Positions 32,530 to 40,593 of a stretch of 40,593 bases of DNA are shown here, one piece after another (within the stretch, counting starts at the first letter, position 1; each line of letters opens with the position of its first letter). Both the position numbers and the translations under genes were made by a program. Where the stretch lies: positions 1-40,593 of the forward strand of contig JALONG010000042.1 in the NCBI GenBank assembly GCA_025455065.1, read 5' to 3'. Source of the stretch: Candidatus Kapaibacterium sp. (lineage in GTDB: Bacteria > Bacteroidota > Ignavibacteria > Kapaibacteriales > UBA4661). The notes under the pieces were generated by a model, which saw only the letters and a program-made list of their open reading frames with translations, was not told the DNA's origin and did no database searches.

Positions 32530-32611
32530 TAGTGGCACGGACATTCTTGTCTGTGCGAGTATTGGCGAGGTTTTGCGGCTACACGTACAGGCAAAAATGC
32601 CTGTGCCACTA
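32530..32611. repeat. Compound palindrome (TAGTGGCAC ... GTGCCACTA)
   Basis: Outer arms TAGTGGCAC (32530-32538) and GTGCCACTA (32603-32611) enclose two smaller hairpins, GACA..TGTC near 32540-32551 and ACAGGCA..TGCCTGT near 32587-32604. It lies between convergent genes and belongs with the hairpin at 29647. There is no clear T-tract. Confidence 0.75.
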
Positions 32612-32637
32612 ATGTTTGATGATGTTTCATTCTCTCA

Positions 32638-33567
32638 TCACTTTGTTGATAGAATTTCTTGTAGTGAAAAAGCCTCCAACAACGCTTGTAAACTGGGGTT
32701 CTCCATGGTGATGCCTAAAAATTCCGCACAGCGTCCATACACCTCTTCCCGCAAAATGCCCTGTTCGCGCATTGCCTTCAACGACAAGGAATCATGCGAC
32801 TTGGAGAGTTTTTTGCCGGAATCTTCTTTGAGCAGCGCATGATGCAAAAATTGTACATTCGCAAAACGATTCGGAAGTGTTTGTGATGATTTTCCTGAAA
32901 GCGCCTCTGTGCCTAGTGTTTGTGCGATTGCTACTTGCACAGCCGTGGAAGGGAGCAAATCTTCACCCCGCACAATAAACGTGATATCCTGCTCAATATC
33001 ATCCACCAGCGACGCAATATGATACGCCGGAATGCCGTCCCTGCGGCATAAAACCACATCTCCCTGCCCCAATGCCGCATCTATGCTCACTTCTCCAAGC
33101 TGCACATCGTGAAATGCAATGGTTGTTTCTCTCGGCAATATCATTCGCCAAGCAAGATTTGGTGCGGTTAGTGGGAGATTTTTTGCACGGCAGTTCCCCG
33201 GATACACGCCGTCAGGCGCTTGCGTAGCCAAGAGAGAGCGGGAACATTCACAAGCGTATATCACCCCTTGCTGCACAAGGCGCTCTAATGCTTGGTTGTA
33301 GGCAGGCAAACGATGACGCTGCGACCAATGGCGCAAGCAATCTTCCGTCGAACGAGGACCGGAATCGTAATCCAGCCCCAGCCAATCAAGTGTCGTGAAA
33401 ATATCGTCGTAAAAGGCAGGTTTAGCGCGGTCAGCGTCGAGGTCGTCAATGCGCAGATGCAAGTGCCCGTGCTGCTTGCGGACAATAAGCCACGTCAAAA
33501 CAAAGGAGAAAACATTTCCCAAATGCAAAAAGCCGCTTGGAGTGGGGGCAAGTCGTGAACGCAGCAT
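32638..33567 (-). CDS. gluQ: Glutamyl-Q tRNA(Asp) synthetase
   Basis: 309 residues, a truncated glutamyl-tRNA synthetase that attaches glutamate to the queuosine base of tRNA(Asp). It starts RSRLAPTPSGFLHLGN (the HIGH-like motif is HLGN). RIDDLDADRAK replaces the GluRS sequence. The zinc site is CECSRS..YPGNC, and the KMSKS-like loop is KLSKS in SGKKLSKSHDS near 255-265. The anticodon-binding domain of GluRS is absent, which separates it from gltX. ATG 33567 fits the family start. It follows the ATPase gene by 21 bp on the same strand, probably co-transcribed. Confidence 0.93.
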   Translation of the reverse strand: MLRSRLAPTPSGFLHLGNVFSFVLTWLIVRKQHGHLHLRIDDLDADRAKPAFYDDIFTTLDWLGLDYDSGPRSTEDCLRHWSQRHRLPAYNQALERLVQQGVIYACECSRSLLATQAPDGVYPGNCRAKNLPLTAPNLAWRMILPRETTIAFHDVQLGEVSIDAALGQGDVVLCRRDGIPAYHIASLVDDIEQDITFIVRGEDLLPSTAVQVAIAQTLGTEALSGKSSQTLPNRFANVQFLHHALLKEDSGKKLSKSHDSLSLKAMREQGILREEVYGRCAEFLGITMENPSLQALLEAFSLQEILSTK

Positions 33568-33588
33568 GAAGGGGAACAAATGCGAATG

Positions 33589-34350
33589 TTATTCAATTTC
33601 CACTTCAACAGCCTCATCGCCGTAGATACGGGCAAACCACGCACGGTCAATCTCGCCCGGACCGCCTTCAAACATGAGTTCACCGCCTTTGAGTGCGACC
33701 ACACGTGAGGCGTACTGTCGCACAAGGCTGAGAAAATGAAGGTTGCAAATAACAGTCGTACCGTATTCTTTGTTGATGTATTCCAAATACTGCATGACAG
33801 AATGCGACGTAGCGGGGTCAAGGCTGGCGACGGGTTCATCGGCAAGCAGCACTTTGGGGCGCTGCATGAGTGTCCGTGCAATGGCGACGCGCTGTTGCTG
33901 TCCGCCGCTCAGGGCATCGGCGCGGACGTGGGATTTATCGGCAAGCCCGACGATGCTGAGTTTTTCCATTGCTTCGTCGCGCACGTGGGAGGGGAATTTT
34001 CCGAAGATAGATTGCAAGACCGGAAGGCTTCCCAAGCGCCCTGCAATCACGTTATCCAGCACGGAGCGGCGTTTGATGAGGTTGAAATGTTGGAAGACCA
34101 TACCGATTTGCTGACGGTATGCCCGTAAGTCATTGCCTTTGATGTGGGTAATATCGCGGTTTTCAAAATTGATGATGCCGCTTGTCGGCTCGTGTAGGCG
34201 GCTCAAACAGCGCAACAACGTTGATTTCCCTGAGCCGCTTAGTCCAATCACTACTAAAAATTCTCCTTCTTCCACCGACAAACTGACACCTTTAAGCGCA
34301 TATGTGCCATTGGGATAGACTTTTTCGAGATGCGTAACATCAAAAAGCAT
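33589..34350 (-). CDS. PhnC-like ABC transporter ATP-binding protein without a permease
   Basis: 253 residues from ATG 34350. Walker A is GLSGSGKS at 36-43, the Q-loop is in GMVFQHFNLI, the signature is LSGGQQQR and Walker B is KVLLADEPVASLD. The motifs around RRSVLDNVIAGRLG and NKEYGTTVICNLHFLSLVRQYASR are those of phosphonate/phosphite importer ATPases (PhnC). No periplasmic binding protein or membrane subunit lies nearby; the next gene is gluQ. The permease must be encoded elsewhere, or the ATPase serves another complex. The specific substrate is therefore not supported by context. Confidence 0.9.
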   Translation of the reverse strand: MLFDVTHLEKVYPNGTYALKGVSLSVEEGEFLVVIGLSGSGKSTLLRCLSRLHEPTSGIINFENRDITHIKGNDLRAYRQQIGMVFQHFNLIKRRSVLDNVIAGRLGSLPVLQSIFGKFPSHVRDEAMEKLSIVGLADKSHVRADALSGGQQQRVAIARTLMQRPKVLLADEPVASLDPATSHSVMQYLEYINKEYGTTVICNLHFLSLVRQYASRVVALKGGELMFEGGPGEIDRAWFARIYGDEAVEVEIE

Positions 34351-34458
34351 ACACAAAACCTTTCCTGAACGGTGCTTCTGCCTTGAGGACACAAGCAGGA
34401 AGAATAGTGGTGGTGAACAAAAAAGCGTGATGATTCGGCAGTATTGGCGCGTGGTGCG

Positions 34459-34490
34459 GTTGTAGTCCGCCTCGGAAAGCGGACTACAAC
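34459..34490. repeat. 12-bp inverted repeat GTTGTAGTCCGC
   Basis: GTTGTAGTCCGC (34459-34470) and GCGGACTACAAC (34479-34490) are perfect arms with an 8-nt loop. It lies just beyond the stop of the TerB-like gene. No T-tract follows on the minus strand, so it looks like a dispersed palindrome rather than a terminator. Confidence 0.85.
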
Positions 34491-34499
34491 GGGCTTTTA

Positions 34500-35021
34500 C
34501 TAACTTTGTAAGAACGAACCCCAGATTTTATCGCCGTCGCTGGAGGTGATGACTTTCTGAAGTTTTGGGAAACTCAAACCTAATACTTCTGCAACGACGA
34601 CCAAGTTTTCGATTTCGTCTTCGGAAATATTGGAGCCTGTGCCGGTATCGGAAAAATCGCCGGACGCGGCAGCAACCGACCAACCCATGACAAAGACCAG
34701 TGTCTTGAACTCGTTGGTGACATCGGGCGGAAGTTTGTCCAACACCGTAACGGCTTCACGCAAGCCTTCGTAAGCCTTTGTGGGATTGTTTTTTGCGCGG
34801 TGCAAAATGTCAATAAACGAAGCGTTCATGTTCGAGAAAATTGCTCGTGCAAAATTGTCGCGCAGTTTTGGTGCAGTGTCCAGCATTGCTTGGAATGCCT
34901 CTGTTTCTTGTTCATCGAACACACTGTCTGCCCCTGCGACTTGGTAAAACACCCAAAAAGGAACCATGTAAATGGTTGAGAGTTCCTCAATAGAAAAGGG
35001 AGTCAATTGTTGGTCATTCAT
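34500..35021 (-). CDS. TerB-like helical protein, tandem paralogue 2
   Basis: 173 residues, all-helical by pattern, without signal peptide or membrane segment. It shares with the upstream gene the blocks VPFWVFYQVAGADSVFDEQE, VMGWSVAAASGDF, GTGSNISEDEIENL and LPKLQKVITSSDGDKIW-like endings. The pattern A-D-x-V-x-D-x-x-E followed by a distant acidic helix recalls the TerB fold of tellurite-resistance-associated proteins, with acidic residues that could bind metal. That family call is tentative. No other ter genes are adjacent. Confidence 0.75.
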   Translation of the reverse strand: MNDQQLTPFSIEELSTIYMVPFWVFYQVAGADSVFDEQETEAFQAMLDTAPKLRDNFARAIFSNMNASFIDILHRAKNNPTKAYEGLREAVTVLDKLPPDVTNEFKTLVFVMGWSVAAASGDFSDTGTGSNISEDEIENLVVVAEVLGLSFPKLQKVITSSDGDKIWGSFLQS

Positions 35022-35119
35022 GGCGTATTGCTCCTTGAAAGGAAAAAACTTGAAAGGTAAAATAGTTGAAAAGCAAGATAGTTACTTGAGTATCTCCGAG
35101 TGAGTATCTCCGAGCACTT

Positions 35120-35629
35120 TTACTGCAAGAAAATACTCCAAATTTTGGACGCATCAGTTGAAGTAATAACTTTGCGTAATTTTGCCATACTCAGGCTGAG
35201 TGCATCGGCAATATGCGTTAAGTTTTCGATTTCCTCATCGGAGATATTTGAGCCTTCCCCTGTTTCGGTGAAATCCCCCGACGCGGCAGCAACAGACCAG
35301 CCCATCGAAAATACTACCAACTTAAATTCTTCGCTTTCAGCAGGAGACGATTTTTGTGAAACGATGTCCATTGCTTTTTCGATTCCGGGAATCGGCTGCT
35401 CGCTTTTGGATTTGAGGACAACTTCGTCAAAGCGGTCGTGCAAGGAGGTGAGGATTTCGCGGGAAAATTGGTCTTTCAGTTGATGCGCTTCTTTGAGCAT
35501 CCCCTTAAACGAGCTAATTTCACGCTGGTCAATCACGCTATCCGCCCCTGCAACGGCGTAAAATACCCACAATGGAACGAGATTCAGCGTGAAAATCTCT
35601 TCAGCGCTGTATTTTTCTAAAGGCGACAT
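35120..35629 (-). CDS. TerB-like helical protein, tandem paralogue 1
   Basis: 169 residues. Blocks VPLWVFYAVAGADSVIDQRE, SMGWSVAAASGDF, GEGSNISDEEIENL and AKLRKVITSTDASKIWSIFLQ align with the following gene over the full length, so the two arose by tandem duplication; the middle (residues ~45-100) is the most diverged. ATG 35629 is preferred over the longer frame. About 100 bp separate the pair, including a short direct repeat GAGTATCTCCGAG at 35089-35113. Role unknown; both appear soluble and cytoplasmic. Confidence 0.78.
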   Translation of the reverse strand: MSPLEKYSAEEIFTLNLVPLWVFYAVAGADSVIDQREISSFKGMLKEAHQLKDQFSREILTSLHDRFDEVVLKSKSEQPIPGIEKAMDIVSQKSSPAESEEFKLVVFSMGWSVAAASGDFTETGEGSNISDEEIENLTHIADALSLSMAKLRKVITSTDASKIWSIFLQ

Positions 35630-35713
35630 GATGTATTCCTCCCGGAATCTGAAAATAAAATAGTAAAGTTCTGGTTTTCGTGCATCAAGACAAACAGGCA
35701 AAGATACAAATTT

Positions 35714-36055
35714 CTACGCCGTTTCAAAGGCGAGTTTTTTTCCGCCGATAAGATGCAGGTGAATATGAAACACCGTCTGCCCACCGTCTTTCCCCACGTT
35801 CATCACTAAACGGTAGCCGTCTTCGGCAATGCCCTTTTCGGCAGCAATTTTTTTTGCCGTAAGAATCATCTTACCAAGCAAGGCTGCATCTGCTTCGGAG
35901 GCATCATTCACTGTGGGGATAAATTTTTTCGGAATAATGAGAATGTGAACGGGTGCAACGGGGTTAATATCTTTAATAGCAATAACTTCATCGTCTTCAT
36001 ATTCAATCGTCGCGGGAATTTCGCGGCGAATAATTTTCATAAATATCGAATCCAT
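35714..36055 (-). CDS. HIT-family nucleotide hydrolase/transferase
   Basis: 113 residues. The histidine triad VFHIHLHLIGG lies near the C-terminus, and INPVAPVHILIIPKKFI and GKDGGQTVFHIH match the HINT branch. These enzymes hydrolyse purine nucleoside phosphoramidates or other AMP conjugates. The usual N-terminal zinc cysteines (CIFCKI) are replaced: MDSIFMKIIRREIPA has Ser and Met. The start at 36055 matches the family. It lies 84 bp upstream of the first TerB-like gene on the same strand. Confidence 0.95.
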   Translation of the reverse strand: MDSIFMKIIRREIPATIEYEDDEVIAIKDINPVAPVHILIIPKKFIPTVNDASEADAALLGKMILTAKKIAAEKGIAEDGYRLVMNVGKDGGQTVFHIHLHLIGGKKLAFETA

Positions 36056-36157
36056 AGTCAGCGTAAAATTGAACAATGATAAAAATAATAGACACTTGAG
36101 TTCAAGGATTTATGCAATCTGTATCATTTTTCTTAAAGCCTCGCAGTGCCGATATTA

Positions 36158-36667
36158 TCAGGCTTTAGCGGTTTTCATCGCCGTATTTTCCAGAAAATCC
36201 AGAAAATTATCACACGCTCTGTACAGCATTTGATAGACGTTCTCGAAGCCATCCTGACCGCCATAGTACGGGTCGGGAACGTCCTCGTCCGCGTCGTTGG
36301 CATCGGGGTCAAACGAGCGCATCATCAAGACTTTGGGGATAGTTTCTAAGCCTGCTTGGAGCGCTTTTTTCTGCAAAGCCAAGATAATATCAAGGTTTGC
36401 GCTATCCATTGAAATAATATAGTGAAAGCGAGAGAAATCTTCGATAAGCAATTTCCGTGAACGGTGCGTGAGTTCAATGCCGTGCGCACGGGCTGTTTCC
36501 ATCATGCGCGGGTCGGCAGGTTCGCCGGCGTGAAAACCGGATGTCCCTGCGGAATCCCATGAAATCTTGCTTTCTAAGGCACGTTCTTTGACTAAATGTT
36601 CAAAAATCCCCTCTGCCATTGGTGAGCGACAAATATTCCCTAAACAAACGAAAAGTATATTGACCAT
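36158..36667 (-). CDS. Low-molecular-weight protein tyrosine phosphatase
   Basis: 169 residues. The phosphate-binding loop CLGNICRSP is at 8-16 with the nucleophile Cys8 and Arg14. The general-acid Asp is in DVPDPYYGG at ~130-138. WDSAGTSGFHAGEPADPRM is also typical. It removes phosphate from phosphotyrosine, or arginine/other phosphates in some bacteria. Capsule-linked members sit with a BY-kinase, but none is present here, so a housekeeping role is as likely. The gene is minus strand and leads towards the HIT gene (102 bp gap). Confidence 0.95.
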   Translation of the reverse strand: MVNILFVCLGNICRSPMAEGIFEHLVKERALESKISWDSAGTSGFHAGEPADPRMMETARAHGIELTHRSRKLLIEDFSRFHYIISMDSANLDIILALQKKALQAGLETIPKVLMMRSFDPDANDADEDVPDPYYGGQDGFENVYQMLYRACDNFLDFLENTAMKTAKA

Positions 36668-37109
36668 AAAAATCCTCAGCCCTGATGCGTGTTTGGAGGT
36701 GGTGGTTGGTGTGAATGGTGTCGGTACGATGTAATTATACGTTGAATTTTTTATTCAATGTACTCACGTAAGAAACAATCACAGTGTCATGCCACAAGAT
36801 ACGATAGTTCGCGGATTTTTGAAACAGTTTTGACATTTTTTTGTGAATCAAGGGCGGATAGAGCAGGCGAAGCGTATTTAATACAGGTGTTTTGCCCAAG
36901 CATTGACATTTTTTAACATTCCCCAAGCCAAAATGTCGTAGAAATATCATAGACTAAACGCGAAAATGTTGTAATTTAGCGGTTTATCGCGCACAATTTT
37001 GACATTCATCCCCATTCCCTTCACGCCTATTGAAAAATTTCTCCTCTTTTGCTCAAAAAATCTTCGTATCTTGCAAGTCTCTTTTTGTCAAATTTTTAGG
37101 AGAAACCAC
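36668..37109. other. Intergenic region between divergent genes, with repeated TTGACATT
   Basis: No convincing gene. TTGACATT occurs three times, at about 36832, 36903 and 36999. The first has a -35-like context but no clear -10 partner. A small inverted repeat TTGAAT / ATTCAA lies near 36742-36758. The region must contain the promoters of the phosphatase gene and of uppS, but I cannot place them reliably. A 71-aa minus-strand frame at 36735-36950 shows no family features. Confidence 0.45.
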
Positions 37110-37943
37110 GTGAGTTGGTTAGCATCGCAAACAGCCGATGATAAATTGCTTCAGCATCAGTTGTGTGCTTCGGGCAAACTGCCGCAGCACGTTGCAATTA
37201 TCATGGACGGCAATGGTCGTTGGGCGGAAGAGCGCTCTATGACACGCACACAAGGACACCGTGAAGGCATCAATTCGGTGCGGGATATTGTCGAAGCCTC
37301 GTCGTTGCTTGGGGTGAAGTATTTGACGCTGTATGCGTTTTCGATGGAAAATTGGCGCAGACCCCGCATGGAAGTTACCGTGCTGATGGACTTGCTACTC
37401 CACTATCTTCGTTCTGAATTAGACGAACTTCACCGCAATAACGTGCGGTTGCAAGCTATCGGGAAGGTGAATGCACTGCCGAAAAATGTCCAAAAGCAGC
37501 TTTTTGAGTGTATTGAGACCATGAAAAATAACACCGGGCTTACGCTCACGCTGGCGCTCAGTTACAGTTCTCGTTGGGATATGGTCAGAGCCGTGCAGAT
37601 GGCTTCCTTAGATGTGCGACGCGGAAAACTCTCGCCCGAAGACATCACCGAAGAGCGCTTTGCAAGCTATCTGCAAACTCACACCATGCCCGACCCCGAT
37701 TTGCTCATCCGCACAAGCGGCGAGATGCGCATTAGCAACTTTCTCCTTTGGGAATTAGCATATTCTGAAATTTATGTTACCGATAAATTTTGGCCCGATT
37801 TCCGCCGCAATGAACTCTACGAAGCGCTTGGCGATTACATGAAGCGTGAACGTCGGTTCGGAAAAACTTCCCAGCAAATTATTGAAGAAGAATCCGCTGA
37901 AACAGGCTCTCTGAAGCGGATTTTGAACGTTTTGCGCTCGTAG
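37110..37943 (+). CDS. uppS: Undecaprenyl diphosphate synthase (isoprenyl transferase)
   Basis: 277 residues from a GTG start. Condenses isopentenyl diphosphate units onto farnesyl diphosphate to make the C55 lipid carrier for peptidoglycan. The catalytic block [16 protein letters not shown] has Asp33. [18 protein letters not shown] and the C-terminal [24 protein letters not shown] complete the signature. GTG 37110 is chosen because AGGAG lies 7 nt upstream and the earlier in-frame residues are unlike the family. bamA follows in the same direction, an order common in Bacteroidota/Chlorobiota. Confidence 0.96.
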   Translation: MSWLASQTADDKLLQHQLCASGKLPQHVAIIMDGNGRWAEERSMTRTQGHREGINSVRDIVEASSLLGVKYLTLYAFSMENWRRPRMEVTVLMDLLLHYLRSELDELHRNNVRLQAIGKVNALPKNVQKQLFECIETMKNNTGLTLTLALSYSSRWDMVRAVQMASLDVRRGKLSPEDITEERFASYLQTHTMPDPDLLIRTSGEMRISNFLLWELAYSEIYVTDKFWPDFRRNELYEALGDYMKRERRFGKTSQQIIEEESAETGSLKRILNVLRS

Positions 37944-38035
37944 GTTGTAGAATTTCTGTACAATGTTCCTCGTTGATGTGTCTGGTTAGTATCACAACCG
38001 CGACATCTGTTTTTTATCAAACACTATTGCCCATT

Positions 38036-40573
38036 ATGTTTTCTTTCGTCTTTTCGCGTTTTTACGTCCGTTTTTCTGCGCTATTGCTGATTTCGACGCT
38101 GCTCTTGGCAGCCAATACTCACCAAGCGTTTTCTCAAGCGGCTCCGCGCCAGCAGCGTCCTGTTCCGATTAAAATTCTTGGGCTGCGCGTGGAATCTCCT
38201 ACGCCTGTGGATACCTCAGCGGTACTGTTTTATTCGGGCTTGCAGGTAGGTGATTTTTTGGATGCTCGCGGCGGGCGTATTCAAGACGCTATCAAAAATC
38301 TTTGGAAGCGCCGTGAATACGCCAATGTGGACGTGGTTGTGGATAGAGTAACAATGGACGGCACGGGTGTCTATTTGACGATTAAAGTGCAGGAAGCAAC
38401 CCACATTCGGGCAATCCTTATCAAAGGAAACTCTGCCGTCAGCAACAAAGACATTTTGAAAGCATTCGACAAAAAAGACGGTGATGCTTTTACGCCTTAT
38501 GACCTCGAACTTGGACGCAAAGCCGTAAAGCAGCTTTACGATAAAGAAAGTAAGCCCTTTGCAAAGGTGGAAGTGCGCAAAGAACCGACCGATACGGTAG
38601 GATATTTCACTATCGTTCTCGACATCAAAGAGAGCGTTACGTTCTACGTCAATTCCGTAACATTCCCCGGCGCAAAGGCGTTTTCGGATGCCGAAATTGC
38701 GAATGCTCTTGAAGACACGAAAACCAAGCAATGGTGGGAGATTTGGAAAAATAATAAGTTCGAGCAGAAAAAGTACGAAAAAGACCGCAACGAGCGCCTC
38801 GTAACCTTCTACCGCAAAAACGGTTACATTGACGCACAGGTGCTTGGAGACTCGCTGACATTCAACGATTCACTGGAAACGGTTGATGTACGCATCAAAG
38901 TTGATGAAGGACAGAAAGTCTATCTACGCAACGTGACTTTCGAGGGAAATCTTGTGTTTCCAACGCTCTATCTCGAATACCGCTTGCAAATGCAAAAAGG
39001 CGACCTGTATAATGCTGATAAATTCGACAAAAATCTGCAAGGAAACGAAGAACAGACAGACGTTGCGTCGCTCTACATGAACAACGGCTATTTGACAGCC
39101 CGTGTAGAAAAAGAAGAAAAGCGTGTCGCGCCTGATTCGGTGGACATTATTGTGAAAGTGTATGAACGCAATCAATTTACCATTCGCCGTGTGGAAATTG
39201 AGGGTAATACCAAAACGAAAGACAAAGTTATTCGCCGTGAACTTTTTGTACGTCCGGGCGATTTTTTCAATCGTGCTGCCATCATCCGTTCTGTGCGCTT
39301 TTTGGGGCAGTTGAACTTTTTCAATCCTGAAAAACTGCGCCCCGATGTCAAACTCGCCGATAACTCGCAGGTAGATGTTACGTTCAAGGTCGAAGAACGC
39401 TCCAACGACACATTTAATGCGTCGTTTGGTTATGCTGGGGCGTTTGGTTTTACGGGTTCTGTCGGTATTACGCTCAATAACTTTTCCGTCGCAGAGCCGC
39501 TTCAAGGCGGCGGCGGGCAGATTTTTAACCTCAACTATGAGCGCGGGGGCGGAATTGGCGGGGCAGGCGGGGTTGGTGCAGGAAATTTCAATAACAGCTT
39601 TTTGGGCGGTGCGCTCAGTACCTTTACCCTTGGTTTGACCGAACCTTGGCTTTTTGACGAGCCGACAACGCTTGGTTTCAACATCTTCGACACACAAAAC
39701 TTTTTCTTCAGCAACCAACGTACAGGTGCTTCGGTGAATATCGGTCGTCGTTTGCGCTGGCCCGACGATTATTTCCGTGCAGATTGGGTGTTTCAAGGTT
39801 TGAATAATCAAATTTTGGCAAATGGCGCTTTGGCAATAAATCCACAACAGCAATTTTTCTTCGCACAAGGCTTGGAATTTAGCTTGAGCCAAACGATTTC
39901 CCGTATCAGTATTGACAACGGTTTGTTCCCTACCGAAGGTTCGCGGTTTGTGCTTGCAAGCAAGATTTCCGGCGGTGCTCTGGGCATCGGTCAAATGGAC
40001 TATTTCAAAAACCAACTCACTTTGGAAAGTTACACGCCACTATTGCAAATTGCTGAACAAAACCGCCTTACACTCCGCTTAAATGCGGACATCGGCTATG
40101 TAACAGGCTTGAATCCCGCCACGGAACTTATTCCGCCCTTGGAACTTTATTACATGGGCGGCACTGTGCTTGGCGGCTTCGCAATTACGCCGCTTCGCGG
40201 CTATCCTGACCGCCTTATCGGTCCTCGTTTGCCCATTGAAGGTAATCCGCAAGGCGGAAACCCGCAAGGCGGACGGGCAATGATGCTTTTGAACGCGGAA
40301 TTGCGCTTTGCCGTTACACTCAATCCTGTACCGATTTACGCAATGGCATTTGTGGAAGCGGGTAATGTGTGGGACAGAATCAACCAAGTGAATCCATTCG
40401 ATTTGAAGCGCTCCGCAGGCGTTGGTGTGCGGTTTCTGATTAACCCAATTGGTCTTTTGGGCTTTGATTATGCCTACGGTTTCGACCGCATTTTGGGCTT
40501 GGACGGCACTCCCGTCGGCGACCAAAACGGTACGTCACCCGGCTGGCGTTTTCACTTCCAATTTGGGCGGTAG
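38036..40573 (+). CDS. bamA: Outer membrane protein assembly factor BamA
   Basis: 845 residues. A signal peptide (hydrophobic ~12-30, cleavage near AFSQ-AAP) is followed by five POTRA-like repeats over about 40-400 (for example VQEATHIRAILIKGNSAV, ESVTFYVNSVTFPG, DEGQKVYLRNVTFEGN, NQFTIRRVEIEGNTK). The Omp85 beta-barrel follows to the end, with GGTVLGGFAITPLRGYPDR (the lid-lock motif region) and a C-terminal strand ending in HFQFGR. It inserts beta-barrel proteins into the outer membrane and shows the organism is Gram-negative. A small duplicated GNPQGG lies at ~737-748. ATG 38036 is preferred because the earlier residues precede the signal peptide. Confidence 0.96.
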   Translation: MFSFVFSRFYVRFSALLLISTLLLAANTHQAFSQAAPRQQRPVPIKILGLRVESPTPVDTSAVLFYSGLQVGDFLDARGGRIQDAIKNLWKRREYANVDVVVDRVTMDGTGVYLTIKVQEATHIRAILIKGNSAVSNKDILKAFDKKDGDAFTPYDLELGRKAVKQLYDKESKPFAKVEVRKEPTDTVGYFTIVLDIKESVTFYVNSVTFPGAKAFSDAEIANALEDTKTKQWWEIWKNNKFEQKKYEKDRNERLVTFYRKNGYIDAQVLGDSLTFNDSLETVDVRIKVDEGQKVYLRNVTFEGNLVFPTLYLEYRLQMQKGDLYNADKFDKNLQGNEEQTDVASLYMNNGYLTARVEKEEKRVAPDSVDIIVKVYERNQFTIRRVEIEGNTKTKDKVIRRELFVRPGDFFNRAAIIRSVRFLGQLNFFNPEKLRPDVKLADNSQVDVTFKVEERSNDTFNASFGYAGAFGFTGSVGITLNNFSVAEPLQGGGGQIFNLNYERGGGIGGAGGVGAGNFNNSFLGGALSTFTLGLTEPWLFDEPTTLGFNIFDTQNFFFSNQRTGASVNIGRRLRWPDDYFRADWVFQGLNNQILANGALAINPQQQFFFAQGLEFSLSQTISRISIDNGLFPTEGSRFVLASKISGGALGIGQMDYFKNQLTLESYTPLLQIAEQNRLTLRLNADIGYVTGLNPATELIPPLELYYMGGTVLGGFAITPLRGYPDRLIGPRLPIEGNPQGGNPQGGRAMMLLNAELRFAVTLNPVPIYAMAFVEAGNVWDRINQVNPFDLKRSAGVGVRFLINPIGLLGFDYAYGFDRILGLDGTPVGDQNGTSPGWRFHFQFGR

Positions 40574-40593
40574 TGTGTAAACTTTGATAATGA

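Noticed and set aside
34459-34490. Terminator for the TerB-like genes
   Set aside because: The stem is good but no T-tract follows on the minus strand, so it is listed as a repeat.
36735-36950. 71-aa minus-strand open frame upstream of uppS
   Set aside because: No recognisable motif or conserved composition, and it lies in a region that should hold promoters.
38924-40015. 363-aa antisense open frame inside bamA
   Set aside because: A shadow of the bamA reading frame; Arg/His/Thr-rich with no domain, while bamA on the other strand is unambiguous.

Overview
The window looks like the chromosome of a bacterium from the Bacteroidota/Chlorobiota side of the FCB group. I infer this from the uppS-bamA gene order, the near absence of Shine-Dalgarno sequences, the small palindromic intergenic repeats and the gene complement. 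I cannot fix the genus. No rRNA, tRNA or CRISPR array is visible.

Layout. 1-7758 is ordinary housekeeping and accessory metabolism: NAD(P)HX repair, a beta-helix protein fused to a K+ channel-like pore, smpB, a YqaA-like membrane protein, a Fic protein, an esterase and a cupin. 7919-20130 is an accessory island built around an intact aconitase gene (acnA, 11478-14189). To its left sit a cytochrome P460-like gene and a three-gene set: C5 DNA methyltransferase, DUF262 protein and HEPN nuclease. To its right sit an unknown acidic protein, a Cas2-like protein with a two-helix membrane protein, an antitoxin/PIN pair and a HindIII-family restriction-modification pair, followed by decayed toxin-antitoxin genes. 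A diverged copy of the acnA 5' end lies at the far left of the left module (7919-8035). A copy of the last ~100 bp of acnA abuts the stop codon of the last gene in the right module (17989-18089). The two defence-like modules therefore appear to have entered on either side of acnA, each leaving a partial duplication. By eye I find no AAGCTT, the HindIII site, anywhere in the 40.6 kb, where about ten would be expected by chance.

20172-26215 holds an isochorismatase-like hydrolase, an exported NTF2-like protein, ogt and rfbA, then an envelope-stress-type operon on the minus strand (ECF sigma, anti-sigma, Spy-like protein) and a PAP2-related membrane protein. 26396-36667 is mainly minus-strand metabolism: gcvP, a YkgJ-like Cys-cluster protein, gluQ with an orphan PhnC-like ATPase, two tandem TerB-like paralogues, a HIT protein and a low-molecular-weight phosphatase. 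Threonine dehydratase and an FAH-family hydrolase lie between them on the plus strand. 37110-40573 is uppS followed by bamA.

Several families of short inverted repeats lie between genes. In the island, one hairpin leader recurs directly upstream of several accessory-gene start codons. All database-type assignments come from motif recognition by reading; no search was run.
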